From Synechocystis sp. PCC 6714 (lineage in GTDB: Bacteria; Cyanobacteriota; Cyanobacteriia; Cyanobacteriales; Microcystaceae): DNA of 64,000 nt. Shown here piece after piece: positions 41,354-50,125 of the stretch; within the stretch, counting starts at the first letter, position 1; each line of letters begins with the position of its first letter. The DNA lies in assembly GCF_000478825.2 (NCBI RefSeq), contig NZ_CP007542.1, positions 2,170,001 through 2,234,000 on the forward strand, in the 5' to 3' direction. Both the position numbers and the translations under genes were made by a program. The notes under the pieces are model-generated. The model had not been told where the DNA came from and ran no database searches. It saw nothing but the letters and a program-made list of their open reading frames with translations.

Positions 41354-42979
41354 CTATGTATTTTCAGCCCCAAAGTCAGAAGAGCCAGAAAGATCAAACA
41401 CTGGCATGGGGTGAGACTTACCATTGGCAGAGGGCTGAATATCATCGAAAACCACAAATAACATACCGTTCTTTTTAGCTTCGTACATGGCCACGTCAGC
41501 ATGGTGGACTAGGCGATCGTGGTCGGTATGGGAACCGTTGCCGATAACAATGCCCACACTGGCCGACACCGAGAGGCGATGATTATCCAGCACCATAGGT
41601 TGGGAAAAAGCATGGTGGATACGGTAAGCACAGTTTTTGGCATCGTTCACCGATTGGATCGATTTGAGAACGATTACAAATTCATCCCCACTTAGACGAG
41701 CTACCTGGTCTCCATCCCTTACACACTTTAGAAGATTTTCCGCCACTTTTATTAGAACTTTATCGCCAAAATCATGGCCAAATTGATCATTAATTCGCTT
41801 GAATTTATTTAAATCTAAAAGTAAAAGTGCAAATAATTGTTTTTGGGAATGGCAATTGCTACTGAGTAACTCTGTTAAAAAATGGGAGAGAGAGCGACGA
41901 TTTGGCAAACTGGTTAAAGTATCATGACGAGAGTCATAATAAAGTTGATCGTTCATAGACTTCAATGAAGTCGTATCATTGAGTAACCAATAAAAACCAA
42001 TTACTTTTCCCTGGGTATCCCGTTGTTGGCTCACTTGAATATCTACACTGATGGGGGCGATCGCCAAGGTTTGTAATTGCATCGACCAACGATAGGGAAT
42101 TGACCATTTTTCCTCATCATTGACCATGGTCTTGAGTTGATTTTCAAAGATTAAAATTTGTTGTTGGGGCACATAATAAACTAATGGTTCTCCTTGCAAA
42201 ACATTGACGGGAAAGTTTAGCAAACGACAAGTATTAGCATTAGCATCTTTGATTCTGCCTTGCAAATCAGTGGTCAAATAATTACCCGGTAGCCAATTTA
42301 GTTGCCAAGATGATGGCGTATGTAAAACTTGAAGTTCTGACTTTTGTCGATAAAGTCTTTTACAATTTTCCCAAAGTCTTTTTTGATCTTCCTTAAGTTC
42401 TTCTGGGCAATCAATTATCGTTAATTTATCTGGATTACCCTGATAAATACTGGTAAAAATTCCCACAGCCTTTTCCGCTCTTAAATCTTCCCTATACCCT
42501 GGAGCAAAAATTTTGGCTTCTCCCTTGTCCACAAATGGACCAAAATAGTAGGTAACACAGGGAATCATGGTATGTATTTTTACCCAGCAATTGGCATGAG
42601 ATACCTGTTCAGAACCACCGTTACCATTATCAATACTGTTGGAAATATTACTTTGCACAGGGGAAAATTCCAGTAAAGAAAGATCATTTTTCCTGCCGTT
42701 AATCATTTCTGGCATAACTTGCCGAATTTCATTTTCAATGGCTAATCTTTCAGTGATGATATTTGATATATAATAGTCAGAGGAAAACTGCGAACTTTTC
42801 TCCCCTCTAGTTTTATGGCGGTTGGGGATTTTACTCAGGATTCTGGCTTTTAGCTCCAGACGGAAATAGGGAATGGACAAAGCCATGGCAAAAGGATGAT
42901 TCTGGGGAAATTCAAGCAAGAACTGGTCGATTTCTTCATCGACAATCATCAGAGTTTCGTTGACAAGATAGTGGGGCAC
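41354..42979 (-). CDS. ComFB-like + DUF1816 + PAS + GGDEF signalling protein
   Basis: This cytoplasmic 541-aa protein has an uncommon domain order. Residues 1-95 resemble the late-competence ComFB domain (N-terminal VDEEIDQFLLEFP, then FRLELKARILSKIPNRH), a family that binds cyclic dinucleotides in cyanobacteria. Residues about 128-200 are DUF1816 (CWVKIHTMIPCVTYYFGPF). A PAS domain (about 225-345) follows, then GGDEF (about 365-535). The active site is SGDEF at 430-434, with Ser at the first Gly, a variant found in some active cyclases. An RDGD I-site lies exactly five residues upstream. It probably makes and senses c-di-GMP. The start is GTG 42979. The Crp/Fnr gene lies upstream on the same strand. 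Confidence 0.8.
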   Translation of the reverse strand: MPHYLVNETLMIVDEEIDQFLLEFPQNHPFAMALSIPYFRLELKARILSKIPNRHKTRGEKSSQFSSDYYISNIITERLAIENEIRQVMPEMINGRKNDLSLLEFSPVQSNISNSIDNGNGGSEQVSHANCWVKIHTMIPCVTYYFGPFVDKGEAKIFAPGYREDLRAEKAVGIFTSIYQGNPDKLTIIDCPEELKEDQKRLWENCKRLYRQKSELQVLHTPSSWQLNWLPGNYLTTDLQGRIKDANANTCRLLNFPVNVLQGEPLVYYVPQQQILIFENQLKTMVNDEEKWSIPYRWSMQLQTLAIAPISVDIQVSQQRDTQGKVIGFYWLLNDTTSLKSMNDQLYYDSRHDTLTSLPNRRSLSHFLTELLSSNCHSQKQLFALLLLDLNKFKRINDQFGHDFGDKVLIKVAENLLKCVRDGDQVARLSGDEFVIVLKSIQSVNDAKNCAYRIHHAFSQPMVLDNHRLSVSASVGIVIGNGSHTDHDRLVHHADVAMYEAKKNGMLFVVFDDIQPSANGKSHPMPVFDLSGSSDFGAENT

Positions 42980-43251
42980 CCTATTGAACCGCCAGAATAT
43001 GGTATAAATACATCAAAAATCGCACCTAAAGCTACCTTCATTCCTAAAAATTTGTCCTACCTCGCAAAACCCATTGCCCAAAAATCAAACAAAATAAAAA
43101 CTAAAGACCGTTTATATTTGCATCCTCAAGTTTTAAAAAACTACTCTGACACTCTTTCAGTGGCACAGCAATAGAACTAAAATTTATTTCTATCCACTCC
43201 CCATTCCAAGGTACACAAAATATCATTTTTTGTCTGTACGATTATGATCCT

Positions 43252-43968
43252 TTACCCCCGACGGAACCCCAGCAAACGAATATATTCATCCTGGACCAAT
43301 TTATAACACTCGCAGCTAGTTTGTTTGAGAGCATCGTAGTCCAACAAAGTTATTTTTCCCCGGCGATAGGTAATCATGCCGGACTGTTGTAGAGAATTGG
43401 CCGCAATGGTTACCCCCGATCGCCTGACTCCGAGCATATTAGCCACAAATTCCTGGGTGAGGGGAATTTCATCTGCCTGGACACAATCATGGACAGACAT
43501 TAACCAGCGGGCCAAACGCTCTTCAATTTTATGCTGGCGGTTACAGGCTGCGCTTTGGGAAACCTGAGTTAGTCTGGCTTGGGTATAGAGCAACAAAATT
43601 CTTTGGGTAGGGGGAGACTGCTGAAACTCCCGGAGTAGAATTTCTGCACTCAGTTTCCATGTTTCTCCCGACACCTGGACGATCACCCGACTAATATTTT
43701 GCTTTCCCCCCAAAATAATTGGCAATCCCACCATGCCTTCATTGCCAATCAAACCAATTTCTGTGGTGGAGCCATCTTCCATAATTGAAACAACCGAGAT
43801 CATGGCCGTGTTGGGAAAATAAGCAAAATCCATTACCTCATTGGGTTCGTAGAGTACTGTTCCGCTCTTATAGGAAACTTTTTGCAGATGGGGAGCTAAA
43901 CGTTCATAACTTTCAACGGGTAGAAGTCCTAATAACTGGTTGAGTTTTAGGGGACGGTTTTGGTTCAT
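43252..43968 (-). CDS. Crp/Fnr-family transcription regulator
   Basis: This 238-aa regulator has a cyclic-nucleotide-binding-type beta-barrel (about 15-125) and a C-terminal winged helix-turn-helix (about 170-215, LTQEFVANMLGVRRSGVTIAA). The phosphate-binding cassette of true cAMP receptors (FGE..L..R.A) is absent; the matching region reads IGNEGMVGLPIILGG, so it probably does not bind cAMP. It also lacks the Cys set of Fnr iron-sulfur proteins. This subgroup is common in cyanobacteria and alphaproteobacteria, with unknown ligands. It starts at ATG 43968, next to the long AT-rich spacer, and is divergent from the HerA-type ATPase gene. Confidence 0.88.
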   Translation of the reverse strand: MNQNRPLKLNQLLGLLPVESYERLAPHLQKVSYKSGTVLYEPNEVMDFAYFPNTAMISVVSIMEDGSTTEIGLIGNEGMVGLPIILGGKQNISRVIVQVSGETWKLSAEILLREFQQSPPTQRILLLYTQARLTQVSQSAACNRQHKIEERLARWLMSVHDCVQADEIPLTQEFVANMLGVRRSGVTIAANSLQQSGMITYRRGKITLLDYDALKQTSCECYKLVQDEYIRLLGFRRG

Positions 43969-44843
43969 TGGGAACGGACTTTTGGGAAAAATAAGTGCCT
44001 TTAATTACTTAAGAACACAAGTAGTTTAATTCTAATTTGAATTGATGAATTTTGGCGGTTTTGCTGAACAGAGTAATGGGGGCTTAGATCACCAGAGATT
44101 CCAAAAACGACTGTGAGCCTGTTCTGCACTGAAGTTAAGCTAGATCTCAATTACTAAAAATTATTGTGGAAATTTTACTTAAAACAGTGATTATTCGCCT
44201 GGGAAAGGACCAAAACTGCCTCCGACAAAAAAATGCAGCATCAAGACAGAGCACTAGTTCCATAAGCAGACGTGACGATCAAACTCATTTTCATAACTAA
44301 AAGTATATCTTCATAACTATTCTTTCATCTGTACGAAATATGACTTTAGGGAAAATTATTTAGAATAAAAATATTTTTTAAGAGTAAATGAAGCCTCTAT
44401 TTTCGTTGATAATAATAGCTTTTGCGCTATGATTTAAACAAACAATAATTCTATTTTGTGAGTTTTGTGGTCTTCTATTGGCCCTTCTTTTTACTCTCTC
44501 TAAACAATTTGTAAAAAAATATATGCATTTTCAATGGGTAATATCCATTCATTTTTTATTTGAATCTCTACACTTCTAGAAATCAATTTGAATCTAAATC
44601 TGACTCTTGTTGAGTGTGTTTGAATTTATAAATTGGCAAATTTAGACCACAAAAAATAAAAGCTATCTTAAAATCTGTTTGTAGAGCGTTTTATTTATTA
44701 ATACAAATTTTCGATATGACTACTCCCAATGGTCCAATCGATGATTGGGATATGGGGTTCTCGTCGAGGTTAGCCCGGAACTGAAGTATGCAAAGCAAAA
44801 GATGGCCTCAGACCTGCTTTTTGCTAGATTGAAGGGGTGATTT
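43969..44843. other. 875-bp AT-rich spacer between crp-like and herA-like genes
   Basis: The spacer is far more AT-rich than its surroundings and holds no long frame. It contains a good sigma70-type promoter (44406-44433, listed separately), a 22-codon frame at 44716-44784 (starting MTTPNGPIDDWDMGF) with a CCAATC/GATTGG hairpin inside, and a long leader to the ATPase gene. A small RNA or leader-peptide control could lie here. No tRNA, IS remnant or riboswitch is recognisable. Confidence 0.45.
44406..44433 (+). promoter_or_regulatory. Sigma70-type promoter in the AT-rich spacer
   Basis: TTGATA (44406-44411) and TATGAT (44428-44433) are separated by 16 bp, close to consensus. Transcription would start near 44440, giving a leader of about 400 nt to the HerA-type ATPase gene or a separate small RNA. 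Confidence 0.5.
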
Positions 44844-46586
44844 GTGTTTTCAATACTTATGCCAGACCATGCCCTCGGCTCTGTTACCCAAGGTTCCCTT
44901 AGTAAAGGCTTGGAAGTACGTCTCCATGCGGACGTTTCCGTGGAAGAAATGCGGGTAGGAAAATTTCTAGTTATTCAAGGTCGGCGATCGCGCTTTTTTT
45001 GTTTGCTCACCGATGTTTCTTTGGGAACGGCAAATCCAAGAATTTTGGCTAATCCTCCTAACATTAACGATGATTTTTTGATTGACGTGTTGGCCGGCAG
45101 CGGGACCTACGGCACCCTAGAATTGGCCCCCATGTTGATGTTAACGGAGTCAGAAAAAGAAACTGGTTCTAGTTCAACAAAGGGAGAAAGTTCAACTGAG
45201 CAAAATAACGGTAATGGCGTTGCTTCCTACCAAGCTAACAGTAATGCGGACGTGGAATTATTACCAGTGAAGACAATTCCAGCCCATTTTAGCCAGGTTT
45301 TTGAAGCTAGTGAACGGGATTTTCGGATGGTTTTTGGCTGGGAAGATGACCCTTTTTGCCGTAATTTTGCCATTGGTGAACCGTTAGATATGGCGGTGCC
45401 AGTTTGTTTAGACTTAGACCGTTTTGTGGAACGGAGCAATGGGGTATTCGGGAAATCAGGCACTGGGAAATCTTTTTTAACTAGATTATTAATTTCCGGC
45501 ATTATCCACAAACAGGCAGCGGTTAATTTGATGTTTGATATGCACTCGGAGTATGGTTGGGAGGCCATGAAGGAAGGCAAAACCGTTTCCACTGTTAAGG
45601 GTCTGCGGCAACTCTTTCCGGGAGAAGTGGAAATTTTTACCCTCGATGCAGAATCCACTAAACGGCGGGGGGTGAGGGGTGCCCAGGAACTCTATTTAAG
45701 CTTTGATCAAATTGAAATTGAAGACATTCGTTTAGTGGGTTTTGAGTTAGGCCTATCGGAAGCAGCATTGGACAATGCCAATATTTTATTTTCTGAATTT
45801 GGCTCTAGTTGGATTTCCCGTTTATTGGTGATGACTAATGAAGAAATTAAGGTTTTTTGTGAAGAAAAACAAGGACATCCCGGTTCTATTATGTCTTTGC
45901 AAAGAAAGTTAAAACGGTTGGAAAATTTAAAATACTTAAAACAAATTAGTACCCATAACTACATTGACCAACTGTTGCAATGTTTGGAAGCGGGTAAACA
46001 TGTGGTAATTGAATTTGGTTCCCAATCTAATTTGCTTTCCTACATGTTGGCTACCAACATGATCACCAGACGTATCCATGGTATTTACGTTAAAAAAGCA
46101 GAAAAATTTCTCCAAACTAAACACGTTGGCGATCGCCCGAGGCAATTGGTGATCACCATTGAGGAAGCCCACCGCTTTTTGGATTCTGCCATTGTCCACC
46201 AAACTATTTTTGGCACCATTGCTAGGGAAATGCGGAAATACTTTGTCACTTTGTTGGTGGTGGACCAGCGGCCGTCTGGCATTGACAATGAGGTTATGTC
46301 CCAAATTGGCACCCGCATCACTTGTTTACTGAACGACGAAAAGGATATTGAAGCCATTTTTACTGGGGTATCAGGGGGGCAAAACTTACGTTCCGTGCTG
46401 GCCAAGCTGGATTCCAAGCAACAGGCTTTGGTGTTGGGCCATGCGGTGCCTATGCCCGTGGTAGTGCGGACCCGGGCCTACGACCAGCAGTTTTATAGTG
46501 AAATTGGTTGCAGTGATTGGGGCGAGAAAACCGATGCGGAAGTGTTGGCCGAAGCGGCGATCGCCAGGGAGGATCTAGGCTTTTAG
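44844..46586 (+). CDS. HerA/VirB4-type ATPase (DUF87)
   Basis: This 580-aa protein belongs to the HerA-FtsK branch of hexameric ATPases. The N-terminal 130 residues form a HAS-barrel-like beta domain. A Ser/Glu/Asn-rich linker (about 98-130) follows. The ATPase core has Walker A FGKSGTGKSFL (about 203-213), Walker B LVITIEEAHRF (about 435) and an arginine-finger-type region near RPSGIDNEVMSQIGTR. HerA proteins translocate DNA, usually with the nuclease NurA, which is not adjacent here; the natural role in cyanobacteria is unclear to me. GTG 44844 follows an AAGGGG ribosome site at 6 nt spacing and is preferred over ATG 44859. Codon use matches its neighbours. Confidence 0.85.
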   Translation: MFSILMPDHALGSVTQGSLSKGLEVRLHADVSVEEMRVGKFLVIQGRRSRFFCLLTDVSLGTANPRILANPPNINDDFLIDVLAGSGTYGTLELAPMLMLTESEKETGSSSTKGESSTEQNNGNGVASYQANSNADVELLPVKTIPAHFSQVFEASERDFRMVFGWEDDPFCRNFAIGEPLDMAVPVCLDLDRFVERSNGVFGKSGTGKSFLTRLLISGIIHKQAAVNLMFDMHSEYGWEAMKEGKTVSTVKGLRQLFPGEVEIFTLDAESTKRRGVRGAQELYLSFDQIEIEDIRLVGFELGLSEAALDNANILFSEFGSSWISRLLVMTNEEIKVFCEEKQGHPGSIMSLQRKLKRLENLKYLKQISTHNYIDQLLQCLEAGKHVVIEFGSQSNLLSYMLATNMITRRIHGIYVKKAEKFLQTKHVGDRPRQLVITIEEAHRFLDSAIVHQTIFGTIAREMRKYFVTLLVVDQRPSGIDNEVMSQIGTRITCLLNDEKDIEAIFTGVSGGQNLRSVLAKLDSKQQALVLGHAVPMPVVVRTRAYDQQFYSEIGCSDWGEKTDAEVLAEAAIAREDLGF

Positions 46587-46709
46587 AGATTCACCAGGGG
46601 GAAGCAATCAGAGCTTATACTTAGAATTTGAAGCCCATTGTCCACGTTGCAGTCCTGCCTAGTCTTTTTCCCTTTGTCCACCCCAGCTTGTTCTTAAACG
46701 CCCAACGGC

Positions 46710-47225
46710 ATGGTTTTTTGGAAACGCTTTTTTAATCCTGATTCAGCTAGTTCACCATCCCTGGGCACAGCGGGGGCAGAAGAATTTCTCACCAATGACA
46801 ACGATAAAGGGCGGATATTTTTCAGCACTGACCGGGAAATTGACCTCTACGAGCTAGAAGAACTCTGTGATGCAGTGGGTTGGGCCCGGCGTCCCATTCG
46901 CAAAGTCAAAAAAGCCGTAGAGTGTAGTTTCTTAGTGGTCACCATGTGGGAAATCCGGGGTAATCGGCGGCGGTTAGTGGGTTTTGCCCGGGCCACTTCC
47001 GACCATGCTTTTAATGCCACAGTTTGGGATGTGGTGGTCCACCCCAGTTTACAGAGTAAAGGTTTGGGCAAAGCTCTGATGCAATATATCATCCGCAAAT
47101 TACGCCATTACGACATCAGTAATATCACCCTCTTTGCCGACCCCCAAGTGGTAGATTTTTATCGCCGTCTGGGTTTTGTGCTGGACCCGGAAGGCATTAA
47201 GGGCATGTTTTGGTATCCGGATTAG
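46710..47225 (+). CDS. Ycf52-type GNAT acetyltransferase
   Basis: This 171-aa protein has a GNAT fold with the acetyl-CoA loop [17 protein letters not shown] (about 108-124) and the C-terminal [21 protein letters not shown]. The middle, [23 protein letters not shown] in parts, matches red-algal Ycf52 and the plant plastid acetyltransferases of the NSI/GNAT2 group. Those plastid enzymes acetylate lysines and N-termini, and NSI is needed for state transitions; transfer of that role to cyanobacteria is inference. The start ATG 46710 fits. The gene lies 7 nt from the end of the convergent 5'-nucleotidase gene. Confidence 0.82.
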   Translation: MVFWKRFFNPDSASSPSLGTAGAEEFLTNDNDKGRIFFSTDREIDLYELEELCDAVGWARRPIRKVKKAVECSFLVVTMWEIRGNRRRLVGFARATSDHAFNATVWDVVVHPSLQSKGLGKALMQYIIRKLRHYDISNITLFADPQVVDFYRRLGFVLDPEGIKGMFWYPD

Positions 47226-47231
47226 TTCACC

Positions 47232-48755
47232 CTACGGTTCCCCCAAATCGGTAAAAGCTTGCTGGGCATTGTTTTGTAGATAGTCCACCAGTATGGAACG
47301 GATATCTCGACCGTAGTCAATCACTTTTAATCCAGGGTTGTTGACGGTGAGATAATCCAAGCCCACCTCCTGGCCGGTTAGCAAATATTCCATCAATGCC
47401 ACCCGGTAAGTTTTGCTCAGTTCAATAGTGTTTGGAGCTATGCCCCCTAGCTGGAGATAGCCACCGGTACCGTTATTTTTCTCCCCTTGGGCTAATACTT
47501 TTTGCAACAAAGTCCCGTCCATTTCCACTGTTACTACCCGACCACCAAAGGGTAAGAGGCGGATAATATCGTATTGAGTGATGGCTCCGGCACTGAGTAG
47601 GTCATCGAGGCGTACCATGCCGCCATTGAAAATCACCATGGCCGCATTGGGGTTTTCCTGCTCCATGGCCTTGGTAATTAACCGGGTGAGATTGGTGGGG
47701 GCACTACGCACATGGGCGTCAAGGGCATCAAGGCTGATGGGAGAGTTCACCACCACCGCCATTGGCTCAAATCCCTGTTGGCGAAAAGCATTAAAGCCAA
47801 TTTCCTGCCATTGCTCAACCACTTTTTCCGTGGCCGGATCACTGGCGATCGCCGCGGTGATGGGTTGGAGTTGGGAATCAATCTGTAAACATTGCCGGTC
47901 AGTGTCGTAGGTTAGTTGGTGAATGTAAACTGTGCGGGCATTGGCATCGGCTTTAAAAATCGGTGTTTGGGCCCGGGGACAACTGGGGGAACTGTTGGGC
48001 TTAATAATTAAATGGTTGCGCTGGATGTTTTCATGCTCATGGCCGCCCAAAATTAAATCCAGTTCGGGAATAGCTTCTGCCAAGGCCAAATCTTCAGCCA
48101 GGGAAAGATGGGTTAAGGCCACCCAAACATCCACTTCTCCCTTGAGATTATCTACGTAACCGCGAGCCGTGGTAATGGGATCGCTGTAGGTGACATAGTC
48201 AACGGGGTTACTGGCAATGGTCAGGGTCAAAATGCCCACTTTTACTTCTTCCCCTGCCGCCCCAGGAATGGTCAGAATCTTGTAAGGTTCAATGCCGGAA
48301 AACCTATTGCCTGCGGCATCGGCAATATTGGCTGATAACCATTGAAATTCTGATTCCCCAATGCGTTGCAAAAATTGTTGGGCATTAACGTCAAATTCAT
48401 GGTTGCCCACAGCAGCATAGTCCAAGCCCATAGCATTGAGCACCGCCACCATTTGTCTGCCCGCTAGGCGATCGCCATTGTAGGGAGCAGTACCTAGGGC
48501 CGAAGGACTGAGGAAATCCCCCGCAAGGACAGTGTAGGTGTGGGGATTAGCCTGTTGTAACTGCCGGCGTAAATGTGCCACCCGGGCCAAGCCGCCCCAC
48601 CGGCCATTATCAATGGGGGCAATTTCATAGACATCATTAAGCTGGAGTAGAGTGAAGGGAATGGTTTCGGCCCGACAAACCGTTGCCATTACTCCCCAGA
48701 TCAGTAGGCTCCACAGTCCCCGAGTTAGACTAACGGTCTTATTTTTAGCCATCAT
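47232..48755 (-). CDS. Periplasmic 5'-nucleotidase / UshA-family metallophosphatase
   Basis: This 507-aa exported enzyme hydrolyses nucleotides or related phosphate esters. It has a signal peptide (about 1-29, cut after CRA), an N-terminal calcineurin-like domain with LQLNDVYE, GNHEFDV and LGGHEHEN dimetal motifs, and a C-terminal 5_nucleotid_C domain (about 335-490) with FNGGMVRLDDLLSAG and the substrate-stacking LLPFGGRVV. Unlike E. coli UshA (LQTNDIHG), the first motif has Val-Tyr, seen in cyanobacterial members. A role in phosphate scavenging is likely. I see no clear Pho box. The start may be ATG 48755 or the next codon (two Met in a row). Confidence 0.9.
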   Translation of the reverse strand: MMAKNKTVSLTRGLWSLLIWGVMATVCRAETIPFTLLQLNDVYEIAPIDNGRWGGLARVAHLRRQLQQANPHTYTVLAGDFLSPSALGTAPYNGDRLAGRQMVAVLNAMGLDYAAVGNHEFDVNAQQFLQRIGESEFQWLSANIADAAGNRFSGIEPYKILTIPGAAGEEVKVGILTLTIASNPVDYVTYSDPITTARGYVDNLKGEVDVWVALTHLSLAEDLALAEAIPELDLILGGHEHENIQRNHLIIKPNSSPSCPRAQTPIFKADANARTVYIHQLTYDTDRQCLQIDSQLQPITAAIASDPATEKVVEQWQEIGFNAFRQQGFEPMAVVVNSPISLDALDAHVRSAPTNLTRLITKAMEQENPNAAMVIFNGGMVRLDDLLSAGAITQYDIIRLLPFGGRVVTVEMDGTLLQKVLAQGEKNNGTGGYLQLGGIAPNTIELSKTYRVALMEYLLTGQEVGLDYLTVNNPGLKVIDYGRDIRSILVDYLQNNAQQAFTDLGEP

Positions 48756-48824
48756 CTACAACAATTTCCAGAAAACAGTCAAATTCCAGACTAACTCGGC
48801 TTTTGGGTGATTTAACCTAATTCA

Positions 48825-49052
48825 TCATTTAGTTTGCCACCATTCCCAAACATTAACCCCCAGATAAATGGCCAACACCGCCGGAGTAATCCAGCCAGAA
48901 ATGTACAACGCCCCCAGGCCACAGGCCATGGCCACAATTAAAAAAGCCCAGGAAAAAGACCCAGCTAAATCATCCGATAACCAGGCAAAACCAAGGGAAA
49001 TGACTCCAGCGGCGATCGCCCCGATAAAAAAATGGACTAGATAGGTGAACAA
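48825..49052 (-). CDS. Small membrane protein, 75 aa
   Basis: This 75-aa hydrophobic protein of unknown function has three probable helices (about 3-22, 29-48 and 51-68) and a short polar C-terminus WEWWQTK. A TAA lies directly before TTG 49052, so TTG is the only possible start for the full first helix. It lies between the 5'-nucleotidase gene and the 85-aa hypothetical gene on the same strand and may be co-transcribed with the latter. I do not recognise a family. Confidence 0.65.
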   Translation of the reverse strand: MFTYLVHFFIGAIAAGVISLGFAWLSDDLAGSFSWAFLIVAMACGLGALYISGWITPAVLAIYLGVNVWEWWQTK

Positions 49053-49089
49053 TTAATCAATCAACTTAGCCATATTTTTCTAGCCGCTT

Positions 49090-49344
49090 CTAGAAATAGT
49101 CGTAGTCCTTTTCCGTTTCAAAAGCGGAGTAATTAAAGTTAGAAGGGTCCCTTAAAAAAGCAAAGACCTCCTCCTCCAGACGATGAACCAAATAGGGTTC
49201 AATGTACTCGGTGTAACGCAGACAGGCAATAAACCCATCGACATAGAGGCGGATTTCGTCCATTGAACGGCTACGGTTCCATAGATCCACCATTGCATCG
49301 GTTAACTTTTGATAAAAACGAATGGTCTGGGGGTCTTGCAACAT
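49090..49344 (-). CDS. Cyanobacterial conserved hypothetical (DUF6761-like), about 84 aa
   Basis: This small soluble helical protein begins MLQDPQTIRFYQKLTDAMVD and continues LWNRSRSMDEIRLYVDGFIACLR, EPYLVHRLEEEVFAFLRDPSNF, a pattern I remember from a protein found throughout cyanobacteria and classed as DUF6761; the number is from memory. The C-terminus ends in acidic/Tyr residues (YDYF). Met codons at 49353 and 49344 and a GTG at 49383 are possible starts; 49344 matches the family start. Function unknown. Confidence 0.72.
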   Translation of the reverse strand: MLQDPQTIRFYQKLTDAMVDLWNRSRSMDEIRLYVDGFIACLRYTEYIEPYLVHRLEEEVFAFLRDPSNFNYSAFETEKDYDYF

Positions 49345-49428
49345 TATGGACATGGCTTTTGATTGACTATTCTCAGGTATCACCTTTGATTCTACCGAGA
49401 CTGTAATGCCTTTGGAAAGTTTCGCCTC

Positions 49429-49932
49429 CTAGGGACAAACGTAACGCTCCGTCACCCAGCCTCTCAAACCATTGATGGTTTCCACCAAGAAGAAACCATT
49501 ACTGTTGCTTTCTGTGCTGACGGCGGTGCCATTGCTTAGAGTTCGATTAGCATTTTGGCTGGCATTACTGGGTCGATCACGTAAATACACTCGTCCCGTC
49601 TCAGCGCCGCAAATATAGGAGGGATAGCCTCCAAAGGAGGAACTGCCACAAAGGTACCGTTCTGTGACCCAGCCGGAAGATCCATTGGCTGTTTGCACAA
49701 AAATAAAACCATTACTAATTTCATACCCCTGTACGGAAGTACCATTACTCAGGGTTCGATTGGCATTCTGGCTGGCATTACTGGGACGATCCCTCAAATA
49801 TACCCGTCCCGTCTCAGCTCCACAGATGGTGAGGGCCCTTTGGGCTAACGCTGGGGCCTGGAGAAACCAAGCCTGAACCAGTAGACTCGCTGTGGCCATG
49901 AGTGGAAAGATTTGGTTAGAAGAAATATTCAT
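49429..49932 (-). CDS. Exported protein with two near-identical SH3b repeats
   Basis: This 167-aa secreted protein has a signal peptide (about 1-31, cut after ALAQ) and two bacterial SH3 (SH3b) domains. Each begins ICGAETGRVYLRDRPSNASQ and continues through NANRTLSNGT with no change between copies, then ends in GW-VTERY. SH3b domains bind peptidoglycan or help proteins attach to the wall. A Gly/Ser linker (SSFGGYPSY) separates the repeats. ATG 49932 is preferred over ATG 49956 because it places the signal peptide correctly. No enzymatic domain is present, so it may be a periplasmic adaptor. Confidence 0.82.
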   Translation of the reverse strand: MNISSNQIFPLMATASLLVQAWFLQAPALAQRALTICGAETGRVYLRDRPSNASQNANRTLSNGTSVQGYEISNGFIFVQTANGSSGWVTERYLCGSSSFGGYPSYICGAETGRVYLRDRPSNASQNANRTLSNGTAVSTESNSNGFFLVETINGLRGWVTERYVCP

Positions 49933-50125
49933 CCTTGCATTGACGTGGCCTGCCATGGTGATGCACCACTGAATTCGACAAAAATAAAAATACTGAAAAG
50001 ATTTTGATTGCCCCCCATATTATCTAACATTATAGTTGGACAATTATGACAGGTTAAAGTAGGTGTTAACTGGCTTAACAAATAAGCCCAATTAGGTAGC
50101 CCAAATTAACAAGAAATTAAGAAAA

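Noticed and set aside
41227-41478. 83-aa plus-strand frame at the end of the MCE/GGDEF gap
   Set aside because: Overlaps the 3' end of the GGDEF gene in antisense and has no family features.
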